Positions 52,170 to 61,841 of a DNA stretch of 64,000 nucleotides are shown one piece after another (within the stretch, counting starts at the first letter, position 1; each line of letters begins with the position of its first letter). The stretch is taken from contig OY760226.1 of NCBI GenBank assembly GCA_963663395.1, positions 1,860,001-1,924,000 of the forward strand. The letters run 5' to 3'. A program made the translations under genes and the position numbers. Origin of the DNA: Azophilus sp963663395 (GTDB taxonomy: Bacteria; Pseudomonadota; Gammaproteobacteria; Pseudomonadales; Azotimanducaceae). The notes under the pieces are model-generated. The model was given only the letters and a program-made list of their open reading frames with translations. It was not told the DNA's origin and ran no database searches.

Positions 52170-53540
52170 TCAGAACAACCCGTCTTCCCGAAGATCCAGG
52201 AACGACTGCTTGAAGGCCTCGATGATCGTATCCACGTCCTCCGGCGTGTGCGCCGCTGACAGGAACGCGAGGTGCACGCCGGGGATGATGACGTTGTAGC
52301 CGAGCAGGTGCAGGTAAAACTCCCGCTCCGCCCACTTGCCGTCTTCGGTGATGTCCCTTGAGCTGTTGATGGGGGTGCCCTGGAAGCGGAGGTACACCTT
52401 GGAGCCGGCGTTCAGCATTTGTGCCTGGAACTGGTGTTTCATGCAGAAGTCATTCACCTCGGCGGCCAGGCGGTTGCCCTGTTCCATGAGGTAGGGGTAC
52501 AGCGTTTCTTTCTTGTCGCGCATTTCGGTGACGGCGGCGACGCCGGCGGTCATGGACAGGGGGTTGCCGTTGAAGGTGCCGCCGGAGAACATCCAGGGGG
52601 CGCCGCCCTTGCCGGAGAAGCAGTTCATGATGTCGCGGCGCCCGGCGACGGCGCCGATGGGCAGCCCCGCGGCGATGGCCTTGCCGTAGGTGGCGAAGTC
52701 CGGGGTGATGCCGTAGTACTCCTGGCAGCCGCCGTAGGCGATGCGGAAACCGGTGACCACCTCGTCGAAGCCGAGCAGCACGCCGGTCTCTTCGCAGACC
52801 GCCTTCAGCCCGTTCAGGAAGTCGGCGTTGTCCAGCCGTGGGTGTGAGTTCTGCGATGCTTCGAGGAATACCGCCGCCAGGTCGTCCTTGTGCTCGCGGA
52901 TCAGGTCGAAGGCGGCCTCGTTGCGGTAGGGCAGCACCAGCATGGTGTCGTCCTCGATTTCCTTGGGAATGCCCGCGCCGACGCGCATGGGCGCCGGGCG
53001 GTCGCGGTCGCTCTCCGGGTTGGCGAAGATCAGGGCATAGTCGTGGGAGCCGTGGTAGCAGCCGTCGAAGAGGGCGATGCGGCTCTTGCCGGTGAAGGCC
53101 CGGGCCAGGCGCATGGCGCTCAGGGTCGCTTCCGTACCGCTGTTGAAGAAGACGACCTTCTCCGCACAGGGCGAGGCTTCCTCGATCAGGTCGGCCAGTT
53201 CGAGCTGGGTGGCGTTCGGGATGCCGAAATGCCATCCCTTTTCGAGTTGCTGATCGAGCGCGGCGGTCACCGCCGGCGGCCGGTGGCCGAGCACGCAGGG
53301 GCCGAAGCCCATGGTCATGTCGAGGTAGGTGTTGCCGTCGACGTCGGTCATGGTGCCGCCGTCGCAGGAGTCGATGTAGATCGAGTGGGGCATGTCGACG
53401 GTGCGCACGATCTCCTGGGAGAGCGACCGGCCCCGGGACTTGATCTCGGCGGAGCGCGGCGTTCGCTCGAGAAGTTTTTGCCGGGCGGCCTGTGATTTCT
53501 TCCCTTCCAGGATGAGCTTGTCAGCTTGTTTCTTGTTCAT
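52170..53540 (-). CDS. Class III aminotransferase (glutamate-1-semialdehyde-aminomutase-like)
   Basis: 456 residues, PLP fold type I. NSGTEATLSAMRLARAFTGK binds the phosphate; LLGFDEVVTGFRIAYGG holds the PLP Asp; FATYGKAIAAGLPIGAVAG holds the lysine. A glutamate-1-semialdehyde aminomutase-like ordering, but true heme synthesis is unlikely here because the gene sits with a sugar symporter and PhyH. ATG 53540; 13 bp upstream of... the symporter gene, which lies downstream on the same strand direction from 55014. Confidence 0.88.
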   Translation of the reverse strand: MNKKQADKLILEGKKSQAARQKLLERTPRSAEIKSRGRSLSQEIVRTVDMPHSIYIDSCDGGTMTDVDGNTYLDMTMGFGPCVLGHRPPAVTAALDQQLEKGWHFGIPNATQLELADLIEEASPCAEKVVFFNSGTEATLSAMRLARAFTGKSRIALFDGCYHGSHDYALIFANPESDRDRPAPMRVGAGIPKEIEDDTMLVLPYRNEAAFDLIREHKDDLAAVFLEASQNSHPRLDNADFLNGLKAVCEETGVLLGFDEVVTGFRIAYGGCQEYYGITPDFATYGKAIAAGLPIGAVAGRRDIMNCFSGKGGAPWMFSGGTFNGNPLSMTAGVAAVTEMRDKKETLYPYLMEQGNRLAAEVNDFCMKHQFQAQMLNAGSKVYLRFQGTPINSSRDITEDGKWAEREFYLHLLGYNVIIPGVHLAFLSAAHTPEDVDTIIEAFKQSFLDLREDGLF

Positions 53541-53553
53541 GCGTTTTCCCTGT

Positions 53554-55014
53554 TCATGCGCTGTGCCCCACGGCCTGCCGCTGTTGGGACAGTTGCTTGA
53601 GAATTGCGGCGTGATTTTCCCGGGTCAGCCGATACCAGGCAAAGCACCACAGGGCGATGAGCGCTCCCAGGGAAATGCCGGGGCCGACCAGCACACCCAG
53701 TTGCACGATGGTGTTGGGGTCGATGTCGCCCGCGGTCCGGATGTCCGAGCCTGTCGGCCAGTCTATCAAGTTCAGGGCCAGGCCGCCCACGAAGCTGCCG
53801 ATGCCGAAGGGTGCCTTGACGGCGATGGAACTGGCGGCGAAGAACATGCCTTCCTGGCGGTTTCCCGTGGCGAGTTCGTGCTCGTCCACCGAGTCTGCCA
53901 TCATGGCTCCGAAGGCGACATCGCACTGAATGGCGGCGATGCCCTGCAGCAGGCGAAACGCCATCAGGCCCGGCAGCAGCAGGGGGTCGCCGTTTTCCGG
54001 AAACCAGCCGGCCAGGCGCAGCACCACGGGGATGCCCTGGAATACCGCCCAGGCGAGAATGCCGATCTGCAACATGCGTTTGCGGGTGATCCGGCGCACC
54101 AGCACCGGGGCAAGCGCCACCCCGCCCACGGCACCGAGCACATAGGTGGGCGCCAGCAGCAGCACGTCGGCCTGCTCGAGTTCCCAGAAGAAAGTGAGCA
54201 CGTGGATGCTCAGGGCCGCCTCGATACCCATGGCGGCACACAGCGCCAGCAGGCCGAAAAAAAGCGCCCGGAATGACTGGCTGTGCATGGCCGCCCACAG
54301 GTCCGTGAAGACGCGCAGCACGATGGTGACGACGCTGTCGCGGTCCCGGGCCGGTGGTTGCGGAAGATGTTCCACGACATGGCGGGTGCCCCAGGCGCTG
54401 CACAGCGCGGCCGCGGTGACGATGGCGGCCACCAGCAGCGCGAACGGCGGGTAGGCCGCGGCGTTCAGTTGCCCGTGTTCGTACTCCGGGGTGGGGGAGA
54501 AGAAGAGGCCGAAGCCGAGCACCAGTGAGCCGAGCGCGCCCACCAGCCCGAAGAAGGTGCGGTATCCCACCACCGACGACCGTTCGTGATAGTCCTCCGA
54601 CAATTCTGCGCCAAGCGCGATATTGGGGATATAGAACAGGGTGATGGCGACCCGCGCCAGGTTCGCCCACACCACCATCCAGATGAACAGGGCCGCCTCG
54701 CCGGTGACGGGCGGGGCGAATAGCAGGTAGAAGGGAACGCCTGTGCCGAATGCGCCTGCATACATGAACGGGTGCCGGCGTCCGTACCGGGAGCGCCAGT
54801 GATCGGAGATGGAACCGATGACCGGGTCGGTGACGGCGTCGACGATGACGGCGAGGCCGGCGCCGAGGGCGGCCAGCGCCGGGGACATGCCGAGCACCTG
54901 GCTGTAGTAGAACAGCAGGTAGGTGCCCAACACGGCGGTGCCGAGCCGTTCGCTCATTTGAGCCAGGCCGTATTGGGCCTTGAGCCTGAAACCCAGGGGA
55001 CCGGCGAGGGGCAT
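53554..55014 (-). CDS. GPH-family (MelB-like) sugar/cation symporter
   Basis: 486 residues, 12 hydrophobic helices. The start PLGFRLKAQYGLAQMSERLGTAVLGTYLLFYYSQVLG, then AVIVDAVTDPVIGSISDHWRSRYGRRHPFM, is the GPH signature with the cation-site Asp. Imports a glycoside or sugar-like compound with Na+ or H+. ATG 55014 fits the family beginning; ATG 55080 would add 22 residues. The aminotransferase follows 13 bp after its stop, so they are one transcript. Diverges from the CoA-transferase gene. Confidence 0.87.
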   Translation of the reverse strand: MPLAGPLGFRLKAQYGLAQMSERLGTAVLGTYLLFYYSQVLGMSPALAALGAGLAVIVDAVTDPVIGSISDHWRSRYGRRHPFMYAGAFGTGVPFYLLFAPPVTGEAALFIWMVVWANLARVAITLFYIPNIALGAELSEDYHERSSVVGYRTFFGLVGALGSLVLGFGLFFSPTPEYEHGQLNAAAYPPFALLVAAIVTAAALCSAWGTRHVVEHLPQPPARDRDSVVTIVLRVFTDLWAAMHSQSFRALFFGLLALCAAMGIEAALSIHVLTFFWELEQADVLLLAPTYVLGAVGGVALAPVLVRRITRKRMLQIGILAWAVFQGIPVVLRLAGWFPENGDPLLLPGLMAFRLLQGIAAIQCDVAFGAMMADSVDEHELATGNRQEGMFFAASSIAVKAPFGIGSFVGGLALNLIDWPTGSDIRTAGDIDPNTIVQLGVLVGPGISLGALIALWCFAWYRLTRENHAAILKQLSQQRQAVGHSA

Positions 55015-55117
55015 AAGGAACCTGTAACCAACCCGGCGGTTGCAGCGCAGCCGCCTTCCCGGCGCCGATGATGTCGTCATCGGGGTGGCGCGGCAAGGAC
55101 CCTACGGGCGCTGTGCT

Positions 55118-57628
55118 ATGTTCGCGGGCATGCTCTCGTCGTACAAGGTGCTCGACCTGGCCGATCAGAAGGGGATGTTCTGCGGCTACATCCTGGCGTA
55201 CCTGGGAGCGGAGGTAATTGCGGTGGAACCGCCCGGCGGGAGTTCCGCCCGTGCCCTGGCGCCGTTCGCTCATGGCGGGAACGGGCCGGAAAGCAGCCTG
55301 TGGTGGCAGGCCTACGGGTGCGGGAAAAGCAGCCTGGTTCTCGACCTGGAATCACAGTCGGGCGGCGCGCGGCTGCGTGAACTGGCGGCGGGTGCGGATG
55401 TCCTGATCGAGTCCTTCTCCGGTGCCGATGCGCGCCGGCTCGGGTTGGACTACGAGACGCTGGCCGCGGTTAATCCGGGCCTGGTCTGCGTATCTCTCAG
55501 CCCCTTCGGGCGCACCGGGCCAAAGGCGGACTGGCCCGCCACCGACCTGACGGTATGGGCATCGAGCGGCGCGCACATCCTGGCCGGAGACGACGACCGG
55601 GCGCCGGTCAGAACCAGCGTGCCGCAGGCGTTCCTGCACGCGGGCGCCGATGCGGCCTGTGCCGCGCTGATTGCGCTGGAGGCCCGCCACCGGACCGGGC
55701 TCGGCCAGCAGGTGGACGTCTCCGCCCAGCAATCGTCCGCCCAGGCTGCGCTCGGCATGATCCTGGCGGCGCCGAACAACGGCGGCTTCGCGGTGCGTCG
55801 CGTCGCGGGGGGCTTGCGGGGCACCTTTCCCATACGGTTTTCGTTTCCCTGCCGGGACGGCTACGTGACCATCACGCTGATGTTCGGCCATGCCTTCGAG
55901 GAGCCGAACCGGAGACTGCTCCGCTGGTTGCACGAGCATGGCGCCTGCAGCGCCGAAGATGTGGCGAGGGACTGGATTGCCGAAGTCGGGGCGATCGAGG
56001 CCGGTGAGCGTCCCCTGGATGGATATCTCGAACTCTGCGCCAGGATCGAGGCGTTTACCCTGGCGCGCACGCAACAGGAGCTTTTTCGCGAGGGGCTGGA
56101 GCGCGGCGTTTACATCGCGCCGGCGTTCGATATTGCCGGCCTGCTCGATGAGCCTCACTTCAGGGCCCGGGAGTTTTGGGAAACGCTGGACGTCGGCGGC
56201 GCGCGCGTCCGGGTGCCGGGCGCCTTCGCGAAGTTTTCGGCGGCTCCGCTCGAGCCCCGCGCGGGGGCCCCTCGACTGGACGATGCGGGCCAACCAACGG
56301 GGAATACGGCTTGGCGGGCTGAACGTGTCGAGGGTTCATTCGCGCCCTCGCAGCGAAACGCATCGCCCCCGGGACGCCAGGATCAAGCCGATTCGTCGGA
56401 GCGGACGGATGACCCCAACGCACCGGCCCTCTCCGGACTGAAGGTGCTCGATTTCATGTGGGTGATCGCCGGTCCGCTGTGCACCCGCATGCTGGCCGAC
56501 TACGGCGCGACGGTCATCAAGGTCGAGTCCGGCGAGCGCCTCGACCCGGTGCGCGGTTCGGCGCCGCTGAAGGACGGCAAGCCGGGCATGGAAACCAGCG
56601 CGCTTTTCGCCACTTTCAATGCCGGCAAGCTCGGCGTCACCGTCGACCCGGGGCATCCGGCGGGCCGCGAGGTGATTCTCGATCTCGTACGTTGGGCGGA
56701 TGTGGTGACCGAATCCTTTTCACCGAAGGCCATGAAGGCCTGGAACCTCGACTACCCGGTGCTGCGCGAAGTCAATCCATCGCTCATCATGCTCAGCAGT
56801 TGCCTGATGGGTCAGTCGGGGCCGCGCGCGATGGTGCCTGGCTACGGCAACATGGCCTCGGCACTGGCCGGCTTCCACGACCTGACCGGTTGGCCGGACC
56901 GTTCCCCGGCCGGGCCGTTCCTGGCCTATACCGATACCATCTCGCCGCGCATCATGGTGGCCTCCCTGCTGGCGGCCCTGGAACACCGGCGGCTGACCGG
57001 GGAAGGCCAGCACATCGATGTATCCCAGGCGGAAGCGGCGATTCACCTGCTCGCCCCGGCGATTCTCCACTACGAGGTGAACGGCAGGACCTGGCGGCGC
57101 ATGGGCAATCGCGACCTGGCACTGTGCCCGCACGGCGTCTACCCGGCCCGCGGCGAGGACCGCTGGGTGGCCGTCGCCTGCCAGTCCGATGCGACCTGGC
57201 AGGCGCTGTGCGAGGTGATGGGTCTGGACGAAGCGGCGGCGGATCCGGAGCTTGCGACCGCGGAGGGACGCGGGCAGCGGGCCGACGAACTTGACGGCCA
57301 GGTTGCCGGCTGGACATGCAGCCGCGATGAGCGGGAGGTGGAGTCCGCCCTGGTCGCGGCCGGCGTCGCCGCCCACGTGGTGCAGAATACGGCAGAGTGC
57401 GCGGCCGACCCCCAGCTTCGGCATCGCGATCACTTTCGAACCGTCGCCAACGCCAGTGCCGGCGAACTGGTGGTCGAAGGCAGCCGATTCCAACTTTCGC
57501 GTACGCCGGCCCGAGTCGGGCAGGCAGGCCCGGAACTCGGGGAGCACAACTTTCAGGTGCTGGAAGAGATTCTGGGATACGACTCGGAGCGGATCGCCGA
57601 TTTACTGGCATGCGGTGCGATGCGATAG
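55118..57628 (+). CDS. Double CaiB/BaiF (type III) CoA-transferase
   Basis: 836 residues in two complete family III units joined by a Ser/Pro/Asp-rich linker (about residues 395-440). Unit 1 opens YKVLDLADQKGMFCGYILAYLGAEVIAVEPP; unit 2 opens LKVLDFMWVIAGPLCTRMLADYGATVIKVES. Family members swap CoA between acyl groups through an acyl-enzyme on an acidic residue. At that site unit 2 reads GQHIDVSQAEAAI, with Glu where formyl-CoA transferase has Asp, while unit 1 reads GQQVDVSAQQSSA, with Gln, so unit 1 may be inactive. ATG 55118 or 55130. Single-chain doublets of this family replace dimers. Confidence 0.87.
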   Translation: MFAGMLSSYKVLDLADQKGMFCGYILAYLGAEVIAVEPPGGSSARALAPFAHGGNGPESSLWWQAYGCGKSSLVLDLESQSGGARLRELAAGADVLIESFSGADARRLGLDYETLAAVNPGLVCVSLSPFGRTGPKADWPATDLTVWASSGAHILAGDDDRAPVRTSVPQAFLHAGADAACAALIALEARHRTGLGQQVDVSAQQSSAQAALGMILAAPNNGGFAVRRVAGGLRGTFPIRFSFPCRDGYVTITLMFGHAFEEPNRRLLRWLHEHGACSAEDVARDWIAEVGAIEAGERPLDGYLELCARIEAFTLARTQQELFREGLERGVYIAPAFDIAGLLDEPHFRAREFWETLDVGGARVRVPGAFAKFSAAPLEPRAGAPRLDDAGQPTGNTAWRAERVEGSFAPSQRNASPPGRQDQADSSERTDDPNAPALSGLKVLDFMWVIAGPLCTRMLADYGATVIKVESGERLDPVRGSAPLKDGKPGMETSALFATFNAGKLGVTVDPGHPAGREVILDLVRWADVVTESFSPKAMKAWNLDYPVLREVNPSLIMLSSCLMGQSGPRAMVPGYGNMASALAGFHDLTGWPDRSPAGPFLAYTDTISPRIMVASLLAALEHRRLTGEGQHIDVSQAEAAIHLLAPAILHYEVNGRTWRRMGNRDLALCPHGVYPARGEDRWVAVACQSDATWQALCEVMGLDEAAADPELATAEGRGQRADELDGQVAGWTCSRDEREVESALVAAGVAAHVVQNTAECAADPQLRHRDHFRTVANASAGELVVEGSRFQLSRTPARVGQAGPELGEHNFQVLEEILGYDSERIADLLACGAMR

Positions 57629-57823
57629 CGTCGGCCCGACGCCGGATGTTGCCCTGCCGCGCCGCCTGACTCCTTGCGGCCGAGACATTGATGGGCGGCG
57701 TTGCGGGTGCATCGTCCACGGTAGCTCCCGCCGCCGACTGACAAACATCGGCTGAGAAACCCTACAGCGCAAGGTACCCGTTTGCCGCCACCATGCCGTT
57801 TCCGCGATCCGGGAAACGATCTG

Positions 57824-59050
57824 ATGTCACTGTTTCGACCCGAGGTGGCGGCGGAGCGCGCCAGGTCGAACTGGGGTTCCGTCATCGTCACCAAGGCGCC
57901 TGCGTTGCGCTGGGCAAGCATCGCCCTGCTGCTTGCCTGTTGCATTGGCGCCGGCCTGGTCCTGCGTCTCGACTACGCGCGCAAGGTACAGGTCGCCGGC
58001 TATCTCGAACCGGCGGGGGGCATCGCGGAGGTGACGGCCCCGCTGGCCGGCCAGGTAGCGGTGCTGCACGTCAGGGAAGGAACCCCGGTCCGCCGGGGCC
58101 AGCCGCTGTTGGCGCTCGAACTCGGGCGTCTCGACGAGCGCGGCGTACCGTTGCAGGCGCTGGAGGCAGACCATCTCCGAGGCATGATTCGCCGCCTGGA
58201 TGACTTGTCCGAAGCACAGGCCGAGAGGCACCGTGCTGAACTCTCATCGGTGCGACAGGAAATCGTCCACCTCGACGGCGAACGCCGCGGGCTGCAGGAA
58301 GAGTTGGCGGTGGTCGGAGAACGCCAGGCCCTGCTCGGCCGCGCGGAAGCGCGTCTCGAACGGCTCTCGGGGCAGGGGCTGGCAGCGCGTGCCGAGTTCG
58401 ACCGTCAGCGGCAGGAGACGCTGGCTGCGCGGCAGTCGGCCAGTCAGCTTCAGCGCGCCCTGGCCGGCAATCGCGCCGGGGCGGATCTGAAGCGGGCGGC
58501 CCTGGCCCGGCTCGACCGGGACTTCAACGTACAGCGATTGCGCATGGAACAGGAACGGGCCGGGCTGGAACGCCGTCTGCAGCAGGCACGGGACGAGTAC
58601 CGCACCACCATCGTCGCTCCCCGCGACGGCATTGCCGCGTTTCTCCAGTTTGGCCAGGGCGACCGGGTCATTGCCGACCAGGTGCTGATGACGGTGGCCC
58701 CGCAAGCTTCGGAATTCGAACTGGTGCTGCTGGCCGACACCGCGTCCGCGCCTCGCCTGGCCGTCGGCAACGAGGTGCGGTTCAGGGTGCTCGGCGCGGA
58801 GCGCGACGGCGACCCGCTGGGCGCGGCGGTGATCCGCGAGATCAGCCGCACTCCCCAGAAGCCGTACCGGCTGGTGAGCTGGATTCCGGTGGACGGGGCC
58901 GTGTTCCGCGCCCGGGCGGAAGTGGTCGAATACCCCGAGAAGCTCCGGCTTCGCCATGGCGTGCGCGTCGATGCGTTCGTGGTCACCACGTCGAGGGCGT
59001 TGTGGCGATGGCTTGTCGAACCCCTGCGTTCGGCGCTGGAAGCCCTTTGA
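57824..59050 (+). CDS. HlyD-type membrane-fusion protein of an exporter
   Basis: 408 residues. One transmembrane helix (ASIALLLACCIGAGLVLRL), a biotinyl-lipoyl half (VTAPLAGQVAVLHVREGTPVRRGQPLLALE), a long alpha-helical coiled coil (about 100-260, rich in Arg/Glu/Ala/Gln), the second lipoyl half (TTIVAPRDGIAAFLQFGQGD), and a beta-barrel end. It bridges the ABC exporter and an outer-membrane channel. ATG 57824. Its stop overlaps the ABC gene start by one base (TGATG), so they are translated together. No TolC-type gene is near. Confidence 0.87.
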   Translation: MSLFRPEVAAERARSNWGSVIVTKAPALRWASIALLLACCIGAGLVLRLDYARKVQVAGYLEPAGGIAEVTAPLAGQVAVLHVREGTPVRRGQPLLALELGRLDERGVPLQALEADHLRGMIRRLDDLSEAQAERHRAELSSVRQEIVHLDGERRGLQEELAVVGERQALLGRAEARLERLSGQGLAARAEFDRQRQETLAARQSASQLQRALAGNRAGADLKRAALARLDRDFNVQRLRMEQERAGLERRLQQARDEYRTTIVAPRDGIAAFLQFGQGDRVIADQVLMTVAPQASEFELVLLADTASAPRLAVGNEVRFRVLGAERDGDPLGAAVIREISRTPQKPYRLVSWIPVDGAVFRARAEVVEYPEKLRLRHGVRVDAFVVTTSRALWRWLVEPLRSALEAL

Positions 59051-61173
59051 TGCGCGTGCGGGCGAACCTCTGGCGCAAGGTTCCGGTGCTCTGGCAGGCG
59101 GAAGCCTGCGAGTGCGGCGTGGTCTGCGTTGCCATGGTGACGGCCTGGCACGGGCGCGACCTCGACCTGGCGGACCTGCGGGCGCGCGGCCTGGCCGGCA
59201 CGCGGGGCAGCACCCTGGGCGACCTGGTGGCCCTTGCCGAGGCGGAAGGGATGAACTGCCGGGGCCTGCGCCTGGAGCCGGATCACCTGAAGCGCCTGGC
59301 TGCGCCCGCCATCCTGCACTGGGACCTCAATCACTTCGTGGTGCTCGTCAAGGTCGGGCGCCGGGGCATCTGGGTCAACGATCCCGCGGAGGGCCGGCGA
59401 CGGTATTCCTGGTCGGAAGTGTCCAGGCACTTCACGGGGGTGGCGCTGGAGTTGCACCCGTCCGACCGCTTTCGAGAGCGGCCGCTGGCGCCCAGGCTGA
59501 AACTGGCCGATCTCTGGCGGGGCGCGGTGGGCCTCGGCGGCAGCCTGGTGAACGTGCTGGCACTGTCGCTGCTGCTGCAGGTGACAATGGTGCTCGGCCC
59601 GTTGCAGGTGCAGTGGGTGGTCGACAACGGCGTGATGCGTGCCGACCGGGAACTGATCGCACTGCTCGCCATCGGGTTTGCCCTGCTGTTGCTCGTGCGG
59701 CTTGCCGCCCAGGTAATGCGCGGCTGGCTGGTTACGCGGCTGACGTTCCTGCTTGCCTTCGAGTTTGGGCGCAACCTGTTCGGCCACATGCTGCGGCTGC
59801 CGCTCAAGTGGTTCGAGGCGCGCCATCTCGGCGACATCGCTTCCCGGTTCGGCTCGCTGGGCCCGGTGCGCGATGCGATGACCCAGGGGCTCGTCGCCGT
59901 CTGCGTAGACGGCCTCATGGCCATTGCCATGCTGGCGATGATGCTGGCCTACGATGCCTGGCTGGCGGCGCTGGTGGTCGTGGCATGCGTGGTGTATCTG
60001 CTGGTGCGATTCGCCCAGGTGCCGACGCTGGCACGCATTGCCATGGACGAGATCAACCACCAGGCGCGGGCGGATTCCAGCTTCCTCGAGTCCATGCGCG
60101 CGATGCCGGCCGTGCGCGTCTACGCCCAGGAACGGGCCCGCCTCGACCTCTGGCAGAACCAGCAGGCAGGGGCGATCAACGCCGGCATCCGGGGCGCCAA
60201 GTGGGGGCTCTTCGGCGACGGTGCGCAGGCGCTGATCTTCGGCGTCGAGACCATATTGGTGGTCTACCTGGGCGCACACCACGTTCTCGACGGCGCGCTG
60301 ACCATCGGCATGCTGTATGCGTTTCTCAGCTACAAGGGTGAATTCACCGGCCGGCTTGGCGAACTCGTCAACCAGGCCATGGCGCTGCGGTTGTTGCGCG
60401 TCCATCTCGAACGCCTCGCCGATCCGTACTGTGCGGAAGCGGAACTGTCCACAGACCCGGTATCCGACGAACCGGTTCAGGGGGCCCTGCAGCTTGCCGG
60501 CGTCGGTTTTCGCTATGGCGAGCGCGCACCCTGGGTCCTGCGTGACGTCGACCTCGATATTGCGCCGGGGGAGTTCATTGCCCTGGTGGGGCCGTCGGGA
60601 GGGGGCAAGACCACCCTGGCGAAGCTGCTGATCGGCCAGTCCGAGCCGTCCACGGGCAGCGTTCGCGCCGCGGGGCGGCCGCTGGAAGGGTCCTGGTTGC
60701 GCCAGTACCGGTGTTCGGTCGGCTGCGTTCTGCAGGACGACGCCCTGTTCGCGGGCAGCCTGGTCGCCAACATCACGCTGTTCGACCCCCAGCCGGACGA
60801 GCAGCGCTTCGGGCAGGCCTGCCGACTTGCCCGAATCGATGCGCTGATCGCGGCGCTGCCCATGGGGTTCGAGACGCCCGTCGGCGACATGGGCGCGGCG
60901 CTTTCCGGCGGGCAGGTGCAGCGGCTGCTGCTCGCCCGGGCGTTGTACCGAAACCCGAATTTCCTGTTCCTTGACGAGGGCACCGCTCACCTGGACCCGG
61001 GAATCCGGTCACAGATCCAGGAAATGGTGGCTGCCCTGGGATGTACCCGCGTGGTTGCCACCCACGACCTGTCCTTCGCGGCGCTGGCAGACAGAATATT
61101 CGAGGTGGGCGATGGCGCGGTCGTCGAGGTGTCGAACATCGATGCGGCCGGCCGGCAGCTCGAAGCCCGATAA
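59050..61173 (+). CDS. ABC exporter with C39 peptidase domain (bacteriocin/colicin-V type)
   Basis: 707 residues. N-terminal C39 peptidase: Cys22 in QAEACECGVVC, His95 in LNHFVVL and Asp111 in IWVNDPAEG, the catalytic triad that removes double-glycine leaders. Then six membrane helices (about 160-430), and an ATPase with GPSGGGKTT (Walker A), ALSGGQVQRLLLAR (signature) and FLFLDEGTAHLD (Walker B). It should cut and export a peptide with a GG leader together with the HlyD protein. No such precursor peptide was found in the flanking DNA. ATG 59050. Confidence 0.9.
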   Translation: MRVRANLWRKVPVLWQAEACECGVVCVAMVTAWHGRDLDLADLRARGLAGTRGSTLGDLVALAEAEGMNCRGLRLEPDHLKRLAAPAILHWDLNHFVVLVKVGRRGIWVNDPAEGRRRYSWSEVSRHFTGVALELHPSDRFRERPLAPRLKLADLWRGAVGLGGSLVNVLALSLLLQVTMVLGPLQVQWVVDNGVMRADRELIALLAIGFALLLLVRLAAQVMRGWLVTRLTFLLAFEFGRNLFGHMLRLPLKWFEARHLGDIASRFGSLGPVRDAMTQGLVAVCVDGLMAIAMLAMMLAYDAWLAALVVVACVVYLLVRFAQVPTLARIAMDEINHQARADSSFLESMRAMPAVRVYAQERARLDLWQNQQAGAINAGIRGAKWGLFGDGAQALIFGVETILVVYLGAHHVLDGALTIGMLYAFLSYKGEFTGRLGELVNQAMALRLLRVHLERLADPYCAEAELSTDPVSDEPVQGALQLAGVGFRYGERAPWVLRDVDLDIAPGEFIALVGPSGGGKTTLAKLLIGQSEPSTGSVRAAGRPLEGSWLRQYRCSVGCVLQDDALFAGSLVANITLFDPQPDEQRFGQACRLARIDALIAALPMGFETPVGDMGAALSGGQVQRLLLARALYRNPNFLFLDEGTAHLDPGIRSQIQEMVAALGCTRVVATHDLSFAALADRIFEVGDGAVVEVSNIDAAGRQLEAR

Positions 61174-61192
61174 GGGTGGAGTGTGGCGCTGG

Positions 61193-61681
61193 CTAGAAGC
61201 GCAGCAGCTCGGTCTCCATCGTCTCGAGGTCTACAACGCCCACCGCGTTGTAGCCCGCGAGATGGCCGGCGCACTCGCCCGGGTTGAATTCGAGGCGGCC
61301 GGCGGTGCGTGTCAGGCGGTACAGGTGGGTGTGGCCGTGCAGCGCCAGGTCGTGGTGGGTGTGGGGCAGATCTTCGAGATCCAGGGGGTCGTGCACGACG
61401 ACGATGCGGCGGCCGTGCCAGGTGCACTCCAGCGGTGGCTCCTCGAAGTGGAAACCGTGGGTTGCGATGGCGCGCTCGAGGCTTTCCCGTTCGCCGCAGT
61501 CGTTGTTACCGAAAACGCCGATGAGCGGCGCGGCCAGTCCGGCCAGCGCATCCAGGGTTTTCGCCTGGGTGATGTCGCCGGTGTGCACCACCCGCGCGAC
61601 GCCTGCGCCGTTCAGCAACTCGACGATTTTGCTGACGTTCCTGAGGTTGTTGTGGGTGTCGCTGACGACGCCGATGCGCAT
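61193..61681 (-). CDS. YfcE-type metallophosphoesterase
   Basis: 162 residues. MRIGVVSDTHNN, VVHTGDIT, VFGNNDCGE, VVVHDPLDL and LALHGHTHLYRL are the five metal-binding blocks of calcineurin-like phosphoesterases; size and order fit YfcE/MJ0936 type. It cleaves phosphodiesters in the cytosol; natural substrate unknown. ATG 61681. Convergent with the ABC exporter gene (19 bp). Confidence 0.9.
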   Translation of the reverse strand: MRIGVVSDTHNNLRNVSKIVELLNGAGVARVVHTGDITQAKTLDALAGLAAPLIGVFGNNDCGERESLERAIATHGFHFEEPPLECTWHGRRIVVVHDPLDLEDLPHTHHDLALHGHTHLYRLTRTAGRLEFNPGECAGHLAGYNAVGVVDLETMETELLRF

Positions 61682-61777
61682 GTAAAGCCTATGGCGGGAG
61701 TGATGGGGGCAGCGTGGAAACCGGTCGATGGCGACGACCCGGCAGGCCCGATGCCGTCTGATTCCGGCGGAGAGGTG

Positions 61778-61806
61778 GCGCGGCCGGCTTTGGGGGCCGG
61801 CCGCGC
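61778..61806 (-). terminator. GC-rich hairpin after the thiolase gene
   Basis: GCGCGGCCGGC (61778-61788) and GCCGGCCGCGC (61796-61806) are exact reverse complements with a 7-nt loop. No T run follows, so intrinsic termination is only possible, not shown. Confidence 0.4.
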
Positions 61807-61841
61807 GTTCTTCGGTGCTTCAATAAACCCGTTTCGCGGGC

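Noticed and set aside
57694..57744. Short frame MGGVAGASSTVAPAAD as a possible exporter substrate
   Set aside because: No leader of usual length before the GG, no ribosome site and no conserved pattern; too short to support.
58450..60990. 846-codon frame opposite the exporter genes
   Set aside because: Shadow of the HlyD and ABC genes; His/Gln/Arg-rich with no recognisable domain.
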